Assembly: GCA_007131945.1 (NCBI GenBank)
Contig: SLPP01000190.1
Location: 1 to 11,414, forward strand
DNA: 11,414 nucleotides
Direction of reading: 5' to 3'
Origin: Paracoccaceae bacterium
Lineage (GTDB): Bacteria > Pseudomonadota > Alphaproteobacteria > Rhodobacterales > Rhodobacteraceae
The notes below the pieces were generated by a model that saw nothing but the letters and a program-made list of their open reading frames with translations, was not told the DNA's origin and ran no database searches. Positions 1 through 6,880 of the stretch are shown one piece after another (within the stretch, counting starts at the first letter, position 1; each line of letters opens with the position of its first letter). The translations under genes and the position numbers were made by a program.

Positions 1-272
1 ACGACGCGGAAACCGGCATCGACCAGCGCATAGACCGCCGCCTCACGCGACGAGCCGCCGCCGAAATTCCGGCCCGCGACCAGGATCGAGGCGCCGGCGG
101 CCTCGGGCGCGTCGAGCGGGAAGCCTTCGCCACGCAGGTCGTGGAGCAGGAAGCGCCCGTAGCCCTCGGATCGCGGGGCGGACATGAACCGCGCCGGGAT
201 CAGCTGGTCGGTATCGACATTCTCACGCGCCAGCCCGACGGCCAGCCCCTCGTGTTCGGACCAGCCGCTCAT
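1..272 (-). CDS. leuD: LeuD-like small subunit of a [4Fe-4S] hydro-lyase (3-isopropylmalate dehydratase family), partial
   Basis: This is the first 90 residues of a LeuD-family small (swivel-domain) subunit; the gene continues beyond the left edge. Such subunits pair with a LeuC-type iron-sulfur subunit and supply part of the site that binds the substrate carboxylates during reversible hydration or isomerisation of alkylmalates. The family hallmarks are NVDTDQLIPARF at residues 18-29 and GRNFGGGSSREAAVYAL at 67-83, with the substrate-contacting Ser-Arg-Glu kept. Biosynthetic LeuD proteins usually read NFGCGSSREHAPWAL here, so Cys to Gly and His to Ala changes are visible, and the stretch between the two motifs is shorter than usual. 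The ATG overlaps the stop of the upstream LeuC gene as ATGA. The family is certain. A catabolic dimethylmaleate- or maleate-hydratase-like role is inferred from context and these changes, and ordinary leucine biosynthesis is the alternative. Confidence 0.9.
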   Translation of the reverse strand, partial: MSGWSEHEGLAVGLARENVDTDQLIPARFMSAPRSEGYGRFLLHDLRGEGFPLDAPEAAGASILVAGRNFGGGSSREAAVYALVDAGFRV

Positions 273-1657
273 GCCCGCCCCCGCAGAAGCGGTCGCACGT
301 CGGCCAGATGCCCGGTCACGGCGGCGGCGGCGACCATCGCGGGCGACATCAGGTGCGTCCGCGCGCCGGGGCCCTGCCGGCCGCGGAAGTTGCGGTTGGT
401 GGACGAGGCGCAGCGCTTGCCTGGCTCGACCCGGTCGCCGTTCATGCCGACGCACATCGAGCAGCCCGAGGCGACCCAGTCGAGCCCGGCCTCGGTGAAG
501 ATCCGGTCGAGCCCCTCCGCCTCGGCCCGCGCCTTCACCGGCATCGAGCCGGGCGCGACCATGCCCGGCACCTTCGCGCGCCGCCCGGCCAGCACCGCGG
601 CGGCGGCGCGCAGATCCTCGATCCGCGCATTCGTGCAGGAACCGATGAAGACCTGGTCGATCCGAACCTCGGTCAGCTTCTGGCCCGGGCGCAGGCCCAT
701 GTAGTCGAGCGCCTCGGCGATCCGCGCGGCGCGTTCAGGCGGCGCCTTCGCCGGATCGGGCACGGTGCCGGTGATCGGCAGCGCCTCCTCGGGCGAGGTG
801 CCCCAGGTGACGATCGGCGCGATCTCGGCCATGTCGAAGCTTTCCTCGCTTTCGAATTCGGCGTCCGGATCGGTGGCCAGCGCCGCCCAGTCCTCCGCCG
901 CGCGGTCGAAATCCACGGGTGCGAAAGGCCGGCCGCGCAGCCAGTCGAACAGGGCCTGGTCGGGTGCCACCATGCCGCAGCGCGCGCCGCCCTCGATCGA
1001 CAGGTTGCACAGTGTCAGCCTCGCCTCGACGCTCAGCGCCGCGACCGCCGGGCCGGCGTATTCGACCGCATGGCCGCGCGCGCCGTCGGCGCCGAGCCGG
1101 GCGATCCAGTTCAGCGCCATGTCCTTGGCCCCGACCCCCGGTCCGGGCGCGCCATGGAAATCGAGTCGCATCCGCTTCGGCTTCTTCTGCCAGACCGTCT
1201 GCGTCGCCAGGACATGCGCCACTTCGGTCGCCCCGATGCCGAAGCCGAAGGCGCCGAGCGCGCCATGCGTCGAGGTGTGGCTGTCGCCGCAGACCACCAG
1301 CATGCCGGGCAGCGTCAGCCCCTGTTCGGGGCCGAGCACATGCACGATCCCCTGCCGCGGGTCGTCGAGCCCGAAGAGCCGGAAGCCGTGCGCGCGGGCA
1401 TTCTTCTCGAGCGTCCGCACCATCCGGGCGATGTCGGGATCGGTGATGCCGGCCGCGCGCCGCGTCGGCACGTAGTGGTCGGCGACGCCGATGGTGAGCG
1501 CCGGCTCGGCGACCGGGAGCCGGCGTTCGTCGAGCCTGGCGAAGGCATGGTGCGAGCCCTCGTGGACATAGTGCCGGTCCACCCACAGGAGCGCCGCGCC
1601 GTCGGGGCGCGCGAGCACGACATGGGCGTCCCAGAGCTTGTCGAAGAGCGTCCTCAT
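269..1657 (-). CDS. leuC: LeuC-like large [4Fe-4S] subunit of a hydro-lyase (3-isopropylmalate dehydratase family)
   Basis: This 462-residue protein is the large subunit of an aconitase-superfamily hydratase, cytoplasmic and partnered with the LeuD-like protein encoded next. It aligns end to end with bacterial LeuC, which has about the same length. It begins MRTLFDKLWDAHVV and carries DRHYVHE (27-33), QGIVHVLGPEQGLTLPG (102-118) and VVCGDSHTSTHGALGAFGFG (121-140). The three cluster ligands are Cys341 in IGSCTN and Cys399 and Cys402 in GCSMC. The signature NRNFRGRQG at 421-429 and the AAAAVTGH end are also present. The ATG at 1657 overlaps the regulator's stop as ATGA and has GAGG seven bases upstream. 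After GCSMC it reads VGMNGD, where biosynthetic enzymes usually have LAMNxD. Its place behind a GntR regulator and opposite a catabolic operon suggests a dedicated paralogue acting on a substituted maleate or malate. That substrate assignment is inference. Confidence 0.93.
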   Translation of the reverse strand: MRTLFDKLWDAHVVLARPDGAALLWVDRHYVHEGSHHAFARLDERRLPVAEPALTIGVADHYVPTRRAAGITDPDIARMVRTLEKNARAHGFRLFGLDDPRQGIVHVLGPEQGLTLPGMLVVCGDSHTSTHGALGAFGFGIGATEVAHVLATQTVWQKKPKRMRLDFHGAPGPGVGAKDMALNWIARLGADGARGHAVEYAGPAVAALSVEARLTLCNLSIEGGARCGMVAPDQALFDWLRGRPFAPVDFDRAAEDWAALATDPDAEFESEESFDMAEIAPIVTWGTSPEEALPITGTVPDPAKAPPERAARIAEALDYMGLRPGQKLTEVRIDQVFIGSCTNARIEDLRAAAAVLAGRRAKVPGMVAPGSMPVKARAEAEGLDRIFTEAGLDWVASGCSMCVGMNGDRVEPGKRCASSTNRNFRGRQGPGARTHLMSPAMVAAAAVTGHLADVRPLLRGRA

Positions 1658-2448
1658 CGCGCCGCCTCGGGCGCGATGGCGAGCGTCGGCGCCCATTGCC
1701 GCGCCCCGTCCCTTCCGATCCGGTTCAGCGTCATCTCCAGCCGGAACCGGTCCGGCCGGTAGAGCGCCGAGAGATGCTCGACCCCGCGTCCGGCGGCGTC
1801 GTAGACGACCCGCGTGAGCGCGATCAGCGCCGAGCCCGGCGCGAGGTCGAGCGCCTCGGCGACCTCGGGCGTGGCCAGCGTCGCCGAGATCGACTGGTCG
1901 GCATGATCGACCTCGACCCCCGAACGCTCGAGCAGGCGGAACAGCGGCGTCGTCGCCAGGTCGGCCTCGGAGAAATTCTGCGCGATCGCCTCGGGGACAT
2001 GCGTGGTCAGATGCGAGAACGGCGCCTCGCCGATGAGCCGCACGCGGACCGCGCGCTGCACGCGCGCGTCCGAACGCAATGCCTCGGCCACCGCCGGCGG
2101 CGGTGTGACATAGCCATAGGACAGCAGTCGCGCCGTGGTCGTCCGCCCCATCCGCACGAGTTGCGGCATCAGGGTGGCGAAATCGGCCGCGATTCCGGTC
2201 TGCGGCAGCGCCGCGCCGGCGACGATCGTCCCCACGCCCGCGCGGCGTTCGATCAGCCCGTCGGCGGCCAGGGCATCCAGCGCCCGCCGGATGGTGACGC
2301 GCGAGACCCCGTGCATCTCGGCAAGGCGCAACTCCCCCGGCAGCGCGGCGCCGCGCGCGTGCTCGCCGCGCAGGATCTCGTCGCGCAGGAGCAGGTAGAC
2401 GCGTTGCGCCTTGCCGCCCTCGGGAGATTGCCTTGCCGTCTGTGCCAC
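1654..2448 (-). CDS. GntR-family transcriptional regulator, HutC/UTRA type
   Basis: This 264-residue regulator has an N-terminal winged helix-turn-helix at about residues 14-78 (RVYLLLRDEILRGE, LPGELRLAEMHGVSRVTIRR, then the wing RRAGVGTIV) and a C-terminal UTRA effector-binding domain at about 95-240. UTRA domains usually bind a small pathway metabolite and change DNA affinity. I chose the GTG at 2448 because GGAG lies eight bases upstream. The frame stays open to a TTG at 2526 and an ATG at 2517, but neither has a good ribosome binding site and both would place the AT-rich promoter region inside the gene. It heads the minus-strand operon with leuC and leuD and faces the catabolic operon, so it probably controls both from the shared region at 2449-2595. 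Repressor or activator is not decidable here; overlap of the inverted repeat with a -10-like sequence favours repression. Confidence 0.9.
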   Translation of the reverse strand: MAQTARQSPEGGKAQRVYLLLRDEILRGEHARGAALPGELRLAEMHGVSRVTIRRALDALAADGLIERRAGVGTIVAGAALPQTGIAADFATLMPQLVRMGRTTTARLLSYGYVTPPPAVAEALRSDARVQRAVRVRLIGEAPFSHLTTHVPEAIAQNFSEADLATTPLFRLLERSGVEVDHADQSISATLATPEVAEALDLAPGSALIALTRVVYDAAGRGVEHLSALYRPDRFRLEMTLNRIGRDGARQWAPTLAIAPEAAR

Positions 2449-2456
2449 GCCACCGA

Positions 2457-2460
2457 CTCC
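2457..2460 (-). promoter_or_regulatory. Ribosome binding site that decides the GntR regulator start
   Basis: On the minus strand GGAG lies eight bases before the GTG at 2448. No comparable purine-rich element precedes the upstream in-frame TTG (2526) or ATG (2517), so this site supports the shorter protein. Confidence 0.6.
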
Positions 2461-2524
2461 GATCAGTCGCGCCCGATGGTAGCGACGCGGCGCAACAAAG
2501 CAACCGATTTGTATCATCTCGGGC

Positions 2525-2553
2525 AAAATAATTGTCTTTCAATTTGCCGCCAA
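2525..2553 (-). promoter_or_regulatory. Candidate promoter for the regulator-leuCD operon
   Basis: On the minus strand TTGGCG (2553-2548) and TATTTT (2530-2525) are separated by exactly 17 bases, an acceptable sigma-70-like pair, and lie about 77 bases upstream of the regulator GTG. The surrounding sequence is clearly more AT-rich than the rest of the window, as expected for a promoter. The -35 and -10 assignments are by eye only. Confidence 0.45.
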
Positions 2554-2555
2554 CC

Positions 2556-2573
2556 TGTATTATGAAAAATACA
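2556..2573. promoter_or_regulatory. Inverted repeat TGTATT-N6-AATACA, candidate GntR operator
   Basis: Two perfect six-base arms (TGTATT at 2556-2561 and AATACA at 2568-2573) flank six bases. The repeat includes TATTAT (2558-2563), the best -10-like sequence for the plus-strand operon, and ends 9 bases before the ribosome binding site of the first gene. HutC-type GntR proteins commonly bind AT-rich palindromes with GT/TA/AC character, so this is a natural operator candidate. A related TGTATCAT occurs at 2510-2517, matching TGTATTAT at 2556-2563 in seven of eight positions, and could be a second half-site. I found no convincing -35 at normal spacing for the rightward promoter. Confidence 0.5.
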
Positions 2574-2595
2574 TCTGAGGACGGGGGAGGGCTCC

Positions 2596-3153
2596 ATGCC
2601 GATCGCCAGGATCGACCTGATCGCGGGCTACGACGCGCCGGCGAAGGCGCGGCTGGGCGAGGCGCTCACATCGGCCATCCGCAGCGTCATCGATTGCCCG
2701 CCCGAGCTGGTCACCGTGGTGATCCGCGACGTCCCCGCGCAGAACTACTTCCGCGGCGGCGCCGCGCGGCAACCCGGCCCGGTCCTCCCCGACGGCGAAG
2801 CGGTCGTGCGCGACTATCTCGTGGCGATGGAGGCGCGCGACCTCGACCGCGCCCGGGCGCATCTCGCACCGGGCTTCGCCATGACCTTCCCGGGCGGCGT
2901 CGCGATGCACAGCCTCGAGGAACTCGTTGCCTGGGCCGCCCCGCGCTACCGCTTCGTGCGCAAGACCTACGAGCGCTTCGACGCCATGGGCGCGCTCGTC
3001 TACTGCTTCGGCACGCTCGCCGGCGAATGGCCCGACGGCACCGCGTTCGAGGGGATCCGGTTCATCGACCGGTTCGAACTCGCCGGCGGGCGCATCCTCC
3101 GGCAGGACGTGTGGAACGACATGGGCGAGATTCGCGCCGGAGCCGGCGGATGA
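2596..3153 (+). CDS. Fusion of a 4-oxalocrotonate tautomerase-like domain and a SnoaL-like (NTF2-fold) domain
   Basis: This 185-residue protein begins with a tautomerase-superfamily domain and continues into an NTF2-fold domain at about 68-178 (VRDYLVAMEARDLDRARAHL through FELAGGRILRQDVWND), the fold of SnoaL-like cyclases, isomerases and polar-substrate binders. Numbered after Met removal, the first 54 residues align without gaps to 4-oxalocrotonate tautomerase. The catalytic-base Pro1 is present (PIARIDLIAGY) and the domain ends YFRGG. Arg11 is replaced by Tyr and Arg39 by Thr, and Phe50 by Tyr, so the classical substrate-binding arginines are absent. The start is strongly supported by GGGGGAGG five bases upstream. 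It is the first gene of the six-gene operon, and its stop overlaps the hyuB start as ATGA. A role in isomerising or binding an early pathway intermediate is likely, but the reaction is unknown. Confidence 0.85.
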   Translation: MPIARIDLIAGYDAPAKARLGEALTSAIRSVIDCPPELVTVVIRDVPAQNYFRGGAARQPGPVLPDGEAVVRDYLVAMEARDLDRARAHLAPGFAMTFPGGVAMHSLEELVAWAAPRYRFVRKTYERFDAMGALVYCFGTLAGEWPDGTAFEGIRFIDRFELAGGRILRQDVWNDMGEIRAGAGG

Positions 3154-4832
3154 GCATCGACCCGATCACGCTCGCCGTGCTCGCCGGCCGAATGGAGCAG
3201 ATCGCCGACGAGATGGACGCGACGCTCTTCCGCTCGGCCTTCAACCCGATCATCGCCGAGGCGCATGACGCCAGCCACGGCCTCTACCACCCCGAAACCG
3301 GCGCGACGCTGGTCCAGGGAAAGTCCGGCCTGCCGATCTTCGTCGGCGTCATGGCCTTCGCAGTGAAGGCGGTGATCGACCGCGCCGGGGACGACCTGGC
3401 CGAGGGCGATGTCTGGATCTTCAACGACGCCCATATCGGCGGCACGCATCTGTCCGACATGCGCCTGGTGCGGCCCTGTTTCCACGAGGGGCGCGTGTTC
3501 TGCTGGCTTGCCTCGGTCGGCCACTGGCACGACCTCGGCGGCGCCGTGCCGGGCAACTACAACCCGCAAGCGACCGAGGTCTTCCAGGAGGCCTTCGTCC
3601 TGCCGCCGGTGAAGCTGATGCGCGCCGGCATCCTGCAGCAGGATGTCGTCGACATCATCCTGCGCAACACCCGCCTGCCGGCCTCGGCCGAGGGCGATCT
3701 GAACGGGCAGCTCAACGCGCTGGAACTGGGCGTGAAGCGGCTCGACGCGCTGCTTGCCGAGTACGGCGGCGAGACGGTGCGCGCGGCGCTCGACGCGCTC
3801 TCGGACCGGGCCGAGGCGCTGGCGCGGGCCGAGGTCGCCGCCCTGCCCGACGGGCGATGGGAGGCCGAGGACTTCCTCGACAACGACGGCATCACCGATG
3901 CTCCGCTGCCGATCCGGGTGGCGCTGGAAATCACCGGCGACCGGCTCGCGCTCGACTTCACCGGCACCGCGCCGGCGGTGGCCGGACCGGTCAACATCTC
4001 GCGCGGGACCGCCGTGGCCTGCGTCTACGTGGCGATCAAGCACATCTTTCCGTCCCTGCCCGCCAATGCCGGGGTGATGCGTCCGCTCGCCATCACCATC
4101 CCCGAGGGCAGCCTGCTTGCGGCCGAGTTTCCCCGTCCCACCGGCGGTTACACCGAGACCATCCTGCGGATGATCGACGTGATCTTCGCGGCCATGGCGC
4201 AGGCCGCGCCCGGGCGGGTCGTCGCCAATGCCTACGGCACGATCAACGCGCTCTCGATCGCCGGGCATCGCGGCGACGGGCGGCGCTGGGTGATGTTCTC
4301 CTTCTACGGCGGCGGCCATGGCGGCTCGCCCGAGGGTGACGGGCTCAACCACGGCAACGCGCCGATCTCGACCGCGACGATCCCGCCGGTGGAGATCCTC
4401 GAAGCCGCCTATCCGGTCATGTTCCGGCAGTGGGCGCTGCGCCCCGACAGCGCCGGGCCGGGCGCCCATCGCGGCGGCCTGGGCGCGATCTACGAGATCG
4501 AGCTTCTCGAGGAGACCGCGGATGCCTTCCTCTTCGGCGAACGCGGCCGCCACGCGCCGAAAGGCGCCGCCGGTGGCGGCGAGGCGGCACTGAACCGGTT
4601 CACCTACGAGAACGACGGCGCGTGGCAGGTCCCGCCGCTGGCCTCGAAGATGGTCGGCATAAGGCTGAAGCGCGGCGAACGGGTGCGACTGGAAACCCCG
4701 GGCGGCGGCGGCTACGGCCCGCCGGAGGAGCGCGATCCGGCGCGCGTGGCGCGCGACGTTCGGCTGGGCTATCTCGGCGCCGAGGCGGCGGACGCCGCCT
4801 ACGGGCCTGGCTGGCGCGAGGTGCCGGGATGA
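3150..4832 (+). CDS. hyuB: Hydantoinase/oxoprolinase family subunit B (HyuB)
   Basis: This 560-residue protein has the usual length of the B subunit of the N-methylhydantoinase/5-oxoprolinase/caprolactamase group. With HyuA it forms a cytoplasmic complex; known members hydrolyse lactam or imide-type rings with ATP, and relatives carboxylate ketones. Visible family blocks are SHGLYHPETGATLVQGKSG (42-60), the likely metal-site block FNDAHIGGTHLSD (91-103), GHWHDLGGAVPGNY (124-137), GSPEGDGLNHGNAP followed by PPVEILEAAYP in the C-terminal third, and the typical ending TPGGGGYGPPEERDP. The ATG at 3150 overlaps the previous stop as ATGA and has GGAG seven bases upstream. The end overlaps hyuA in the same way, so the subunits are probably made in balance. 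Here hyuB precedes hyuA, the reverse of the commonly seen hyuA-hyuB order. The substrate cannot be read from sequence. Confidence 0.93.
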   Translation: MSIDPITLAVLAGRMEQIADEMDATLFRSAFNPIIAEAHDASHGLYHPETGATLVQGKSGLPIFVGVMAFAVKAVIDRAGDDLAEGDVWIFNDAHIGGTHLSDMRLVRPCFHEGRVFCWLASVGHWHDLGGAVPGNYNPQATEVFQEAFVLPPVKLMRAGILQQDVVDIILRNTRLPASAEGDLNGQLNALELGVKRLDALLAEYGGETVRAALDALSDRAEALARAEVAALPDGRWEAEDFLDNDGITDAPLPIRVALEITGDRLALDFTGTAPAVAGPVNISRGTAVACVYVAIKHIFPSLPANAGVMRPLAITIPEGSLLAAEFPRPTGGYTETILRMIDVIFAAMAQAAPGRVVANAYGTINALSIAGHRGDGRRWVMFSFYGGGHGGSPEGDGLNHGNAPISTATIPPVEILEAAYPVMFRQWALRPDSAGPGAHRGGLGAIYEIELLEETADAFLFGERGRHAPKGAAGGGEAALNRFTYENDGAWQVPPLASKMVGIRLKRGERVRLETPGGGGYGPPEERDPARVARDVRLGYLGAEAADAAYGPGWREVPG

Positions 4833-6880
4833 GCCGCAGCACCATGATCGGCGTCGATGTCGGCGGCACCTTCACCGATGTCTTCGTCCTCGACGAGGCA
4901 ACGGGCGCGGCGCGCGTCGCCAAGGTGCCGACGACGCGCCCCGACCAGTCGGGCGGCTTCCTCGACGGGATCGCGGCGCAGGTGGATGACCTCGGCGTGG
5001 TGGCGAGCGTCGTGCACGGCACCACCGCCGGGACCAACGCGCTCCTCGAACGGAAGGGCGCGAGGACCGGGATCATCACCACGCAAGGTTTCCGCGACGT
5101 TCTGGAGATGCGCCGCCGCGACCGGCCGCGCACCTGGGGGCTGCGCGGCGATTTCGACCCGGTCGTGCCCCGCGATCTGCGTCTCGAGGTGGCCGAGCGG
5201 GTTCTGGCCGATGGCAGGATCCACACGCCCGTCGACATCGACGCGGTGCGTGCGGCCGGACAGGCCCTGCTCGACAGGGGCTGCACGGCGGTGGCGGTCC
5301 TCTTCGTCAACGCCTATGCCAATCCCGAAAACGAGCGCGCCGCGGTCGAGGCGCTGCGCGCGCTCTGGCCCAACACGCATGTTTCGGCATCATTCGAAAT
5401 ATTGCCCGAGATCCGCGAGTTCGAACGCTTCTCGACCGCCGCGCTCAACGCCTATCTGCAGCCCGAGGTCTCGGGCTACCTCGCGCGGCTGGAGGCGGCT
5501 TTGCGCGGCAGGGGCTTCGCCGGCGAGTTCCTGATCGTGCAGTCGAATGGCGGCGTGATGGCGGTGGACACCGCCTGCCGCCTGCCGGTCCGAACCGCGC
5601 TCTCGGGCCCGGCCGCGGGGGTGATCGCCGCCGCCCATATCGCCGCGAGCGCGGGATTCGACAATGTCATCACCGGCGACATGGGCGGCACCTCCTTCGA
5701 CGTCGCGCTGATCGCCGACGGCCAGGCGGCGCTGGCGGCGCAGAGCGCGATCGATTTCGGCATGGTCGTGCGCAGCCCGATGATCGAGATCACCACGATC
5801 GGAGCGGGCGGCGGGTCGATCGCCTGGGTCGACAGGGGCGGGCTTCTCAACATCGGTCCGGAAAGCGCGGGCTCGGAGCCCGGCCCCGTCGCCTATGGTC
5901 GCGGCAACGACCGCCCGACGGTGACCGACGCCAACATCGTGCTTGGCCGCATCGACCCCGAGCGGCCGATCGGTGGCGGCCGGCTGGACGTTGACGCCGC
6001 GCGCACGGCCATCGACTTCCATATCGGCCGGCCGCTGGGCCTGGGCACCGAGGCGGCAGCCGAAGCGATCATCCGCGTCGCCAATGCCCGCATGGCCGGC
6101 GCCATCCGCCTGGTCAGCATCGAGCGCGGGCACGATCCCAAGCGCTTCGCCTTCATGCCCTTCGGCGGCGGCGGCGCGCTGCATGCCGGCGCGCTGCTCG
6201 ACGAGGTCGGGCTCGCCCGGGCGATCATCCCGCGCTATCCGGGCGTCACCTCGGCCATGGGCTGCGTGATCGCCGACATGCGCCAGGACTTCGTGCAGAC
6301 CGTGAACGCCCTGACCGATACCGTCGACACCGCCGAACTCGGCGCGCTGATGCAGGCGCATGCGGATGCCGGCGCCCGGCTGCTGGACGCCGCCGGCGTG
6401 GCCTTCGCCGGCCGCGCGGTCGAGGTCGAACTCGACATGGCCTATCTCGGCCAGACGCATACCGTCGCCGTGCCGCTGCCGACGGCGCTGACCGATGGCC
6501 GCATCCGACCGCCGAGCCGCGACGACATCGCCGCCGCCTTCGAGGCCGCCTATCTGCGCGCCTATGGAAGGCTGCTGCGCGGCGGCGTCACGCGCATCCT
6601 CAACCTGCGCACGGCGGTGATCGGCAAGCGGCCCAGGTTCGACCTGACGACGCTGGCGCCGCATGGCGCGGGGCAGACCGCACCGCGGGGCCGGCGCAGG
6701 GTCCATTTCGGTGTCTGGCTCGATGCCGCCGTCTACGACCGGCTTGCGCTGCCCGTCGGCCATGTCGTTACCGGCCCGGCGGTGCTGGAACAGCCCGACA
6801 CGACGATCCTGATCGAGCCGGGGCGGAGCGGCCGCGTCGATGCCTGCGGCAACATCATCCTCAGCCGCGAGGAGACCTGA
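4829..6880 (+). CDS. hyuA: Hydantoinase/oxoprolinase family subunit A (HyuA)
   Basis: This 683-residue protein is the A subunit, which has an actin/ASKHA-like ATPase fold and is thought to phosphorylate or otherwise activate the substrate for ring opening with HyuB. The sequence shows the phosphate-binding block GVDVGGTFTDVF (8-19), HGTTAGTNALLERKGA (63-78), the second phosphate block ITGDMGGTSFDVAL (281-294), GAGGGSIAWVD (325-335) and GPESAGSEPGPVAYGRG (343-359). In many family members the last block reads GPACYG; here it is GPVAYG, so a commonly present Cys is lost. FMPFGGGGALHAG follows further on. The length matches stand-alone HyuA (about 680-700) and not the fused eukaryotic oxoprolinase. 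The ATG at 4829 overlaps hyuB as ATGA with GAGGTG five bases upstream. Ring-opening lactamase or imidase activity on the pathway substrate is the best inference. Confidence 0.93.
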   Translation: MSRSTMIGVDVGGTFTDVFVLDEATGAARVAKVPTTRPDQSGGFLDGIAAQVDDLGVVASVVHGTTAGTNALLERKGARTGIITTQGFRDVLEMRRRDRPRTWGLRGDFDPVVPRDLRLEVAERVLADGRIHTPVDIDAVRAAGQALLDRGCTAVAVLFVNAYANPENERAAVEALRALWPNTHVSASFEILPEIREFERFSTAALNAYLQPEVSGYLARLEAALRGRGFAGEFLIVQSNGGVMAVDTACRLPVRTALSGPAAGVIAAAHIAASAGFDNVITGDMGGTSFDVALIADGQAALAAQSAIDFGMVVRSPMIEITTIGAGGGSIAWVDRGGLLNIGPESAGSEPGPVAYGRGNDRPTVTDANIVLGRIDPERPIGGGRLDVDAARTAIDFHIGRPLGLGTEAAAEAIIRVANARMAGAIRLVSIERGHDPKRFAFMPFGGGGALHAGALLDEVGLARAIIPRYPGVTSAMGCVIADMRQDFVQTVNALTDTVDTAELGALMQAHADAGARLLDAAGVAFAGRAVEVELDMAYLGQTHTVAVPLPTALTDGRIRPPSRDDIAAAFEAAYLRAYGRLLRGGVTRILNLRTAVIGKRPRFDLTTLAPHGAGQTAPRGRRRVHFGVWLDAAVYDRLALPVGHVVTGPAVLEQPDTTILIEPGRSGRVDACGNIILSREET

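Noticed and set aside
308..1762. Long plus-strand open frame of 484 codons opposite the leuC gene
   Set aside because: Arg/Pro/Ala/Gly-rich shadow of a convincing LeuC frame; very GC-rich codon use keeps antisense frames open.
2449..2526. Longer GntR protein starting at TTG 2526 or ATG 2517
   Set aside because: No ribosome binding site, and it would place the promoter and operator-like repeats inside the coding region; GTG 2448 has GGAG at good spacing.
1658..2542. In-frame upstream extension of leuC to 757 codons
   Set aside because: The extension lies in another frame of the GntR gene, is Arg-rich with no domain, and LeuC homology begins exactly at the ATG at 1657.
3000..4553. Long minus-strand open frame of 517 codons opposite hyuB
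   Set aside because: No recognisable domain, low-complexity composition, fully covered by HyuB with clear family motifs.
5390..6763. Long minus-strand open frame of 457 codons opposite hyuA
   Set aside because: Antisense shadow; composition is Arg/Gly/Asp/Ala-rich without motifs.
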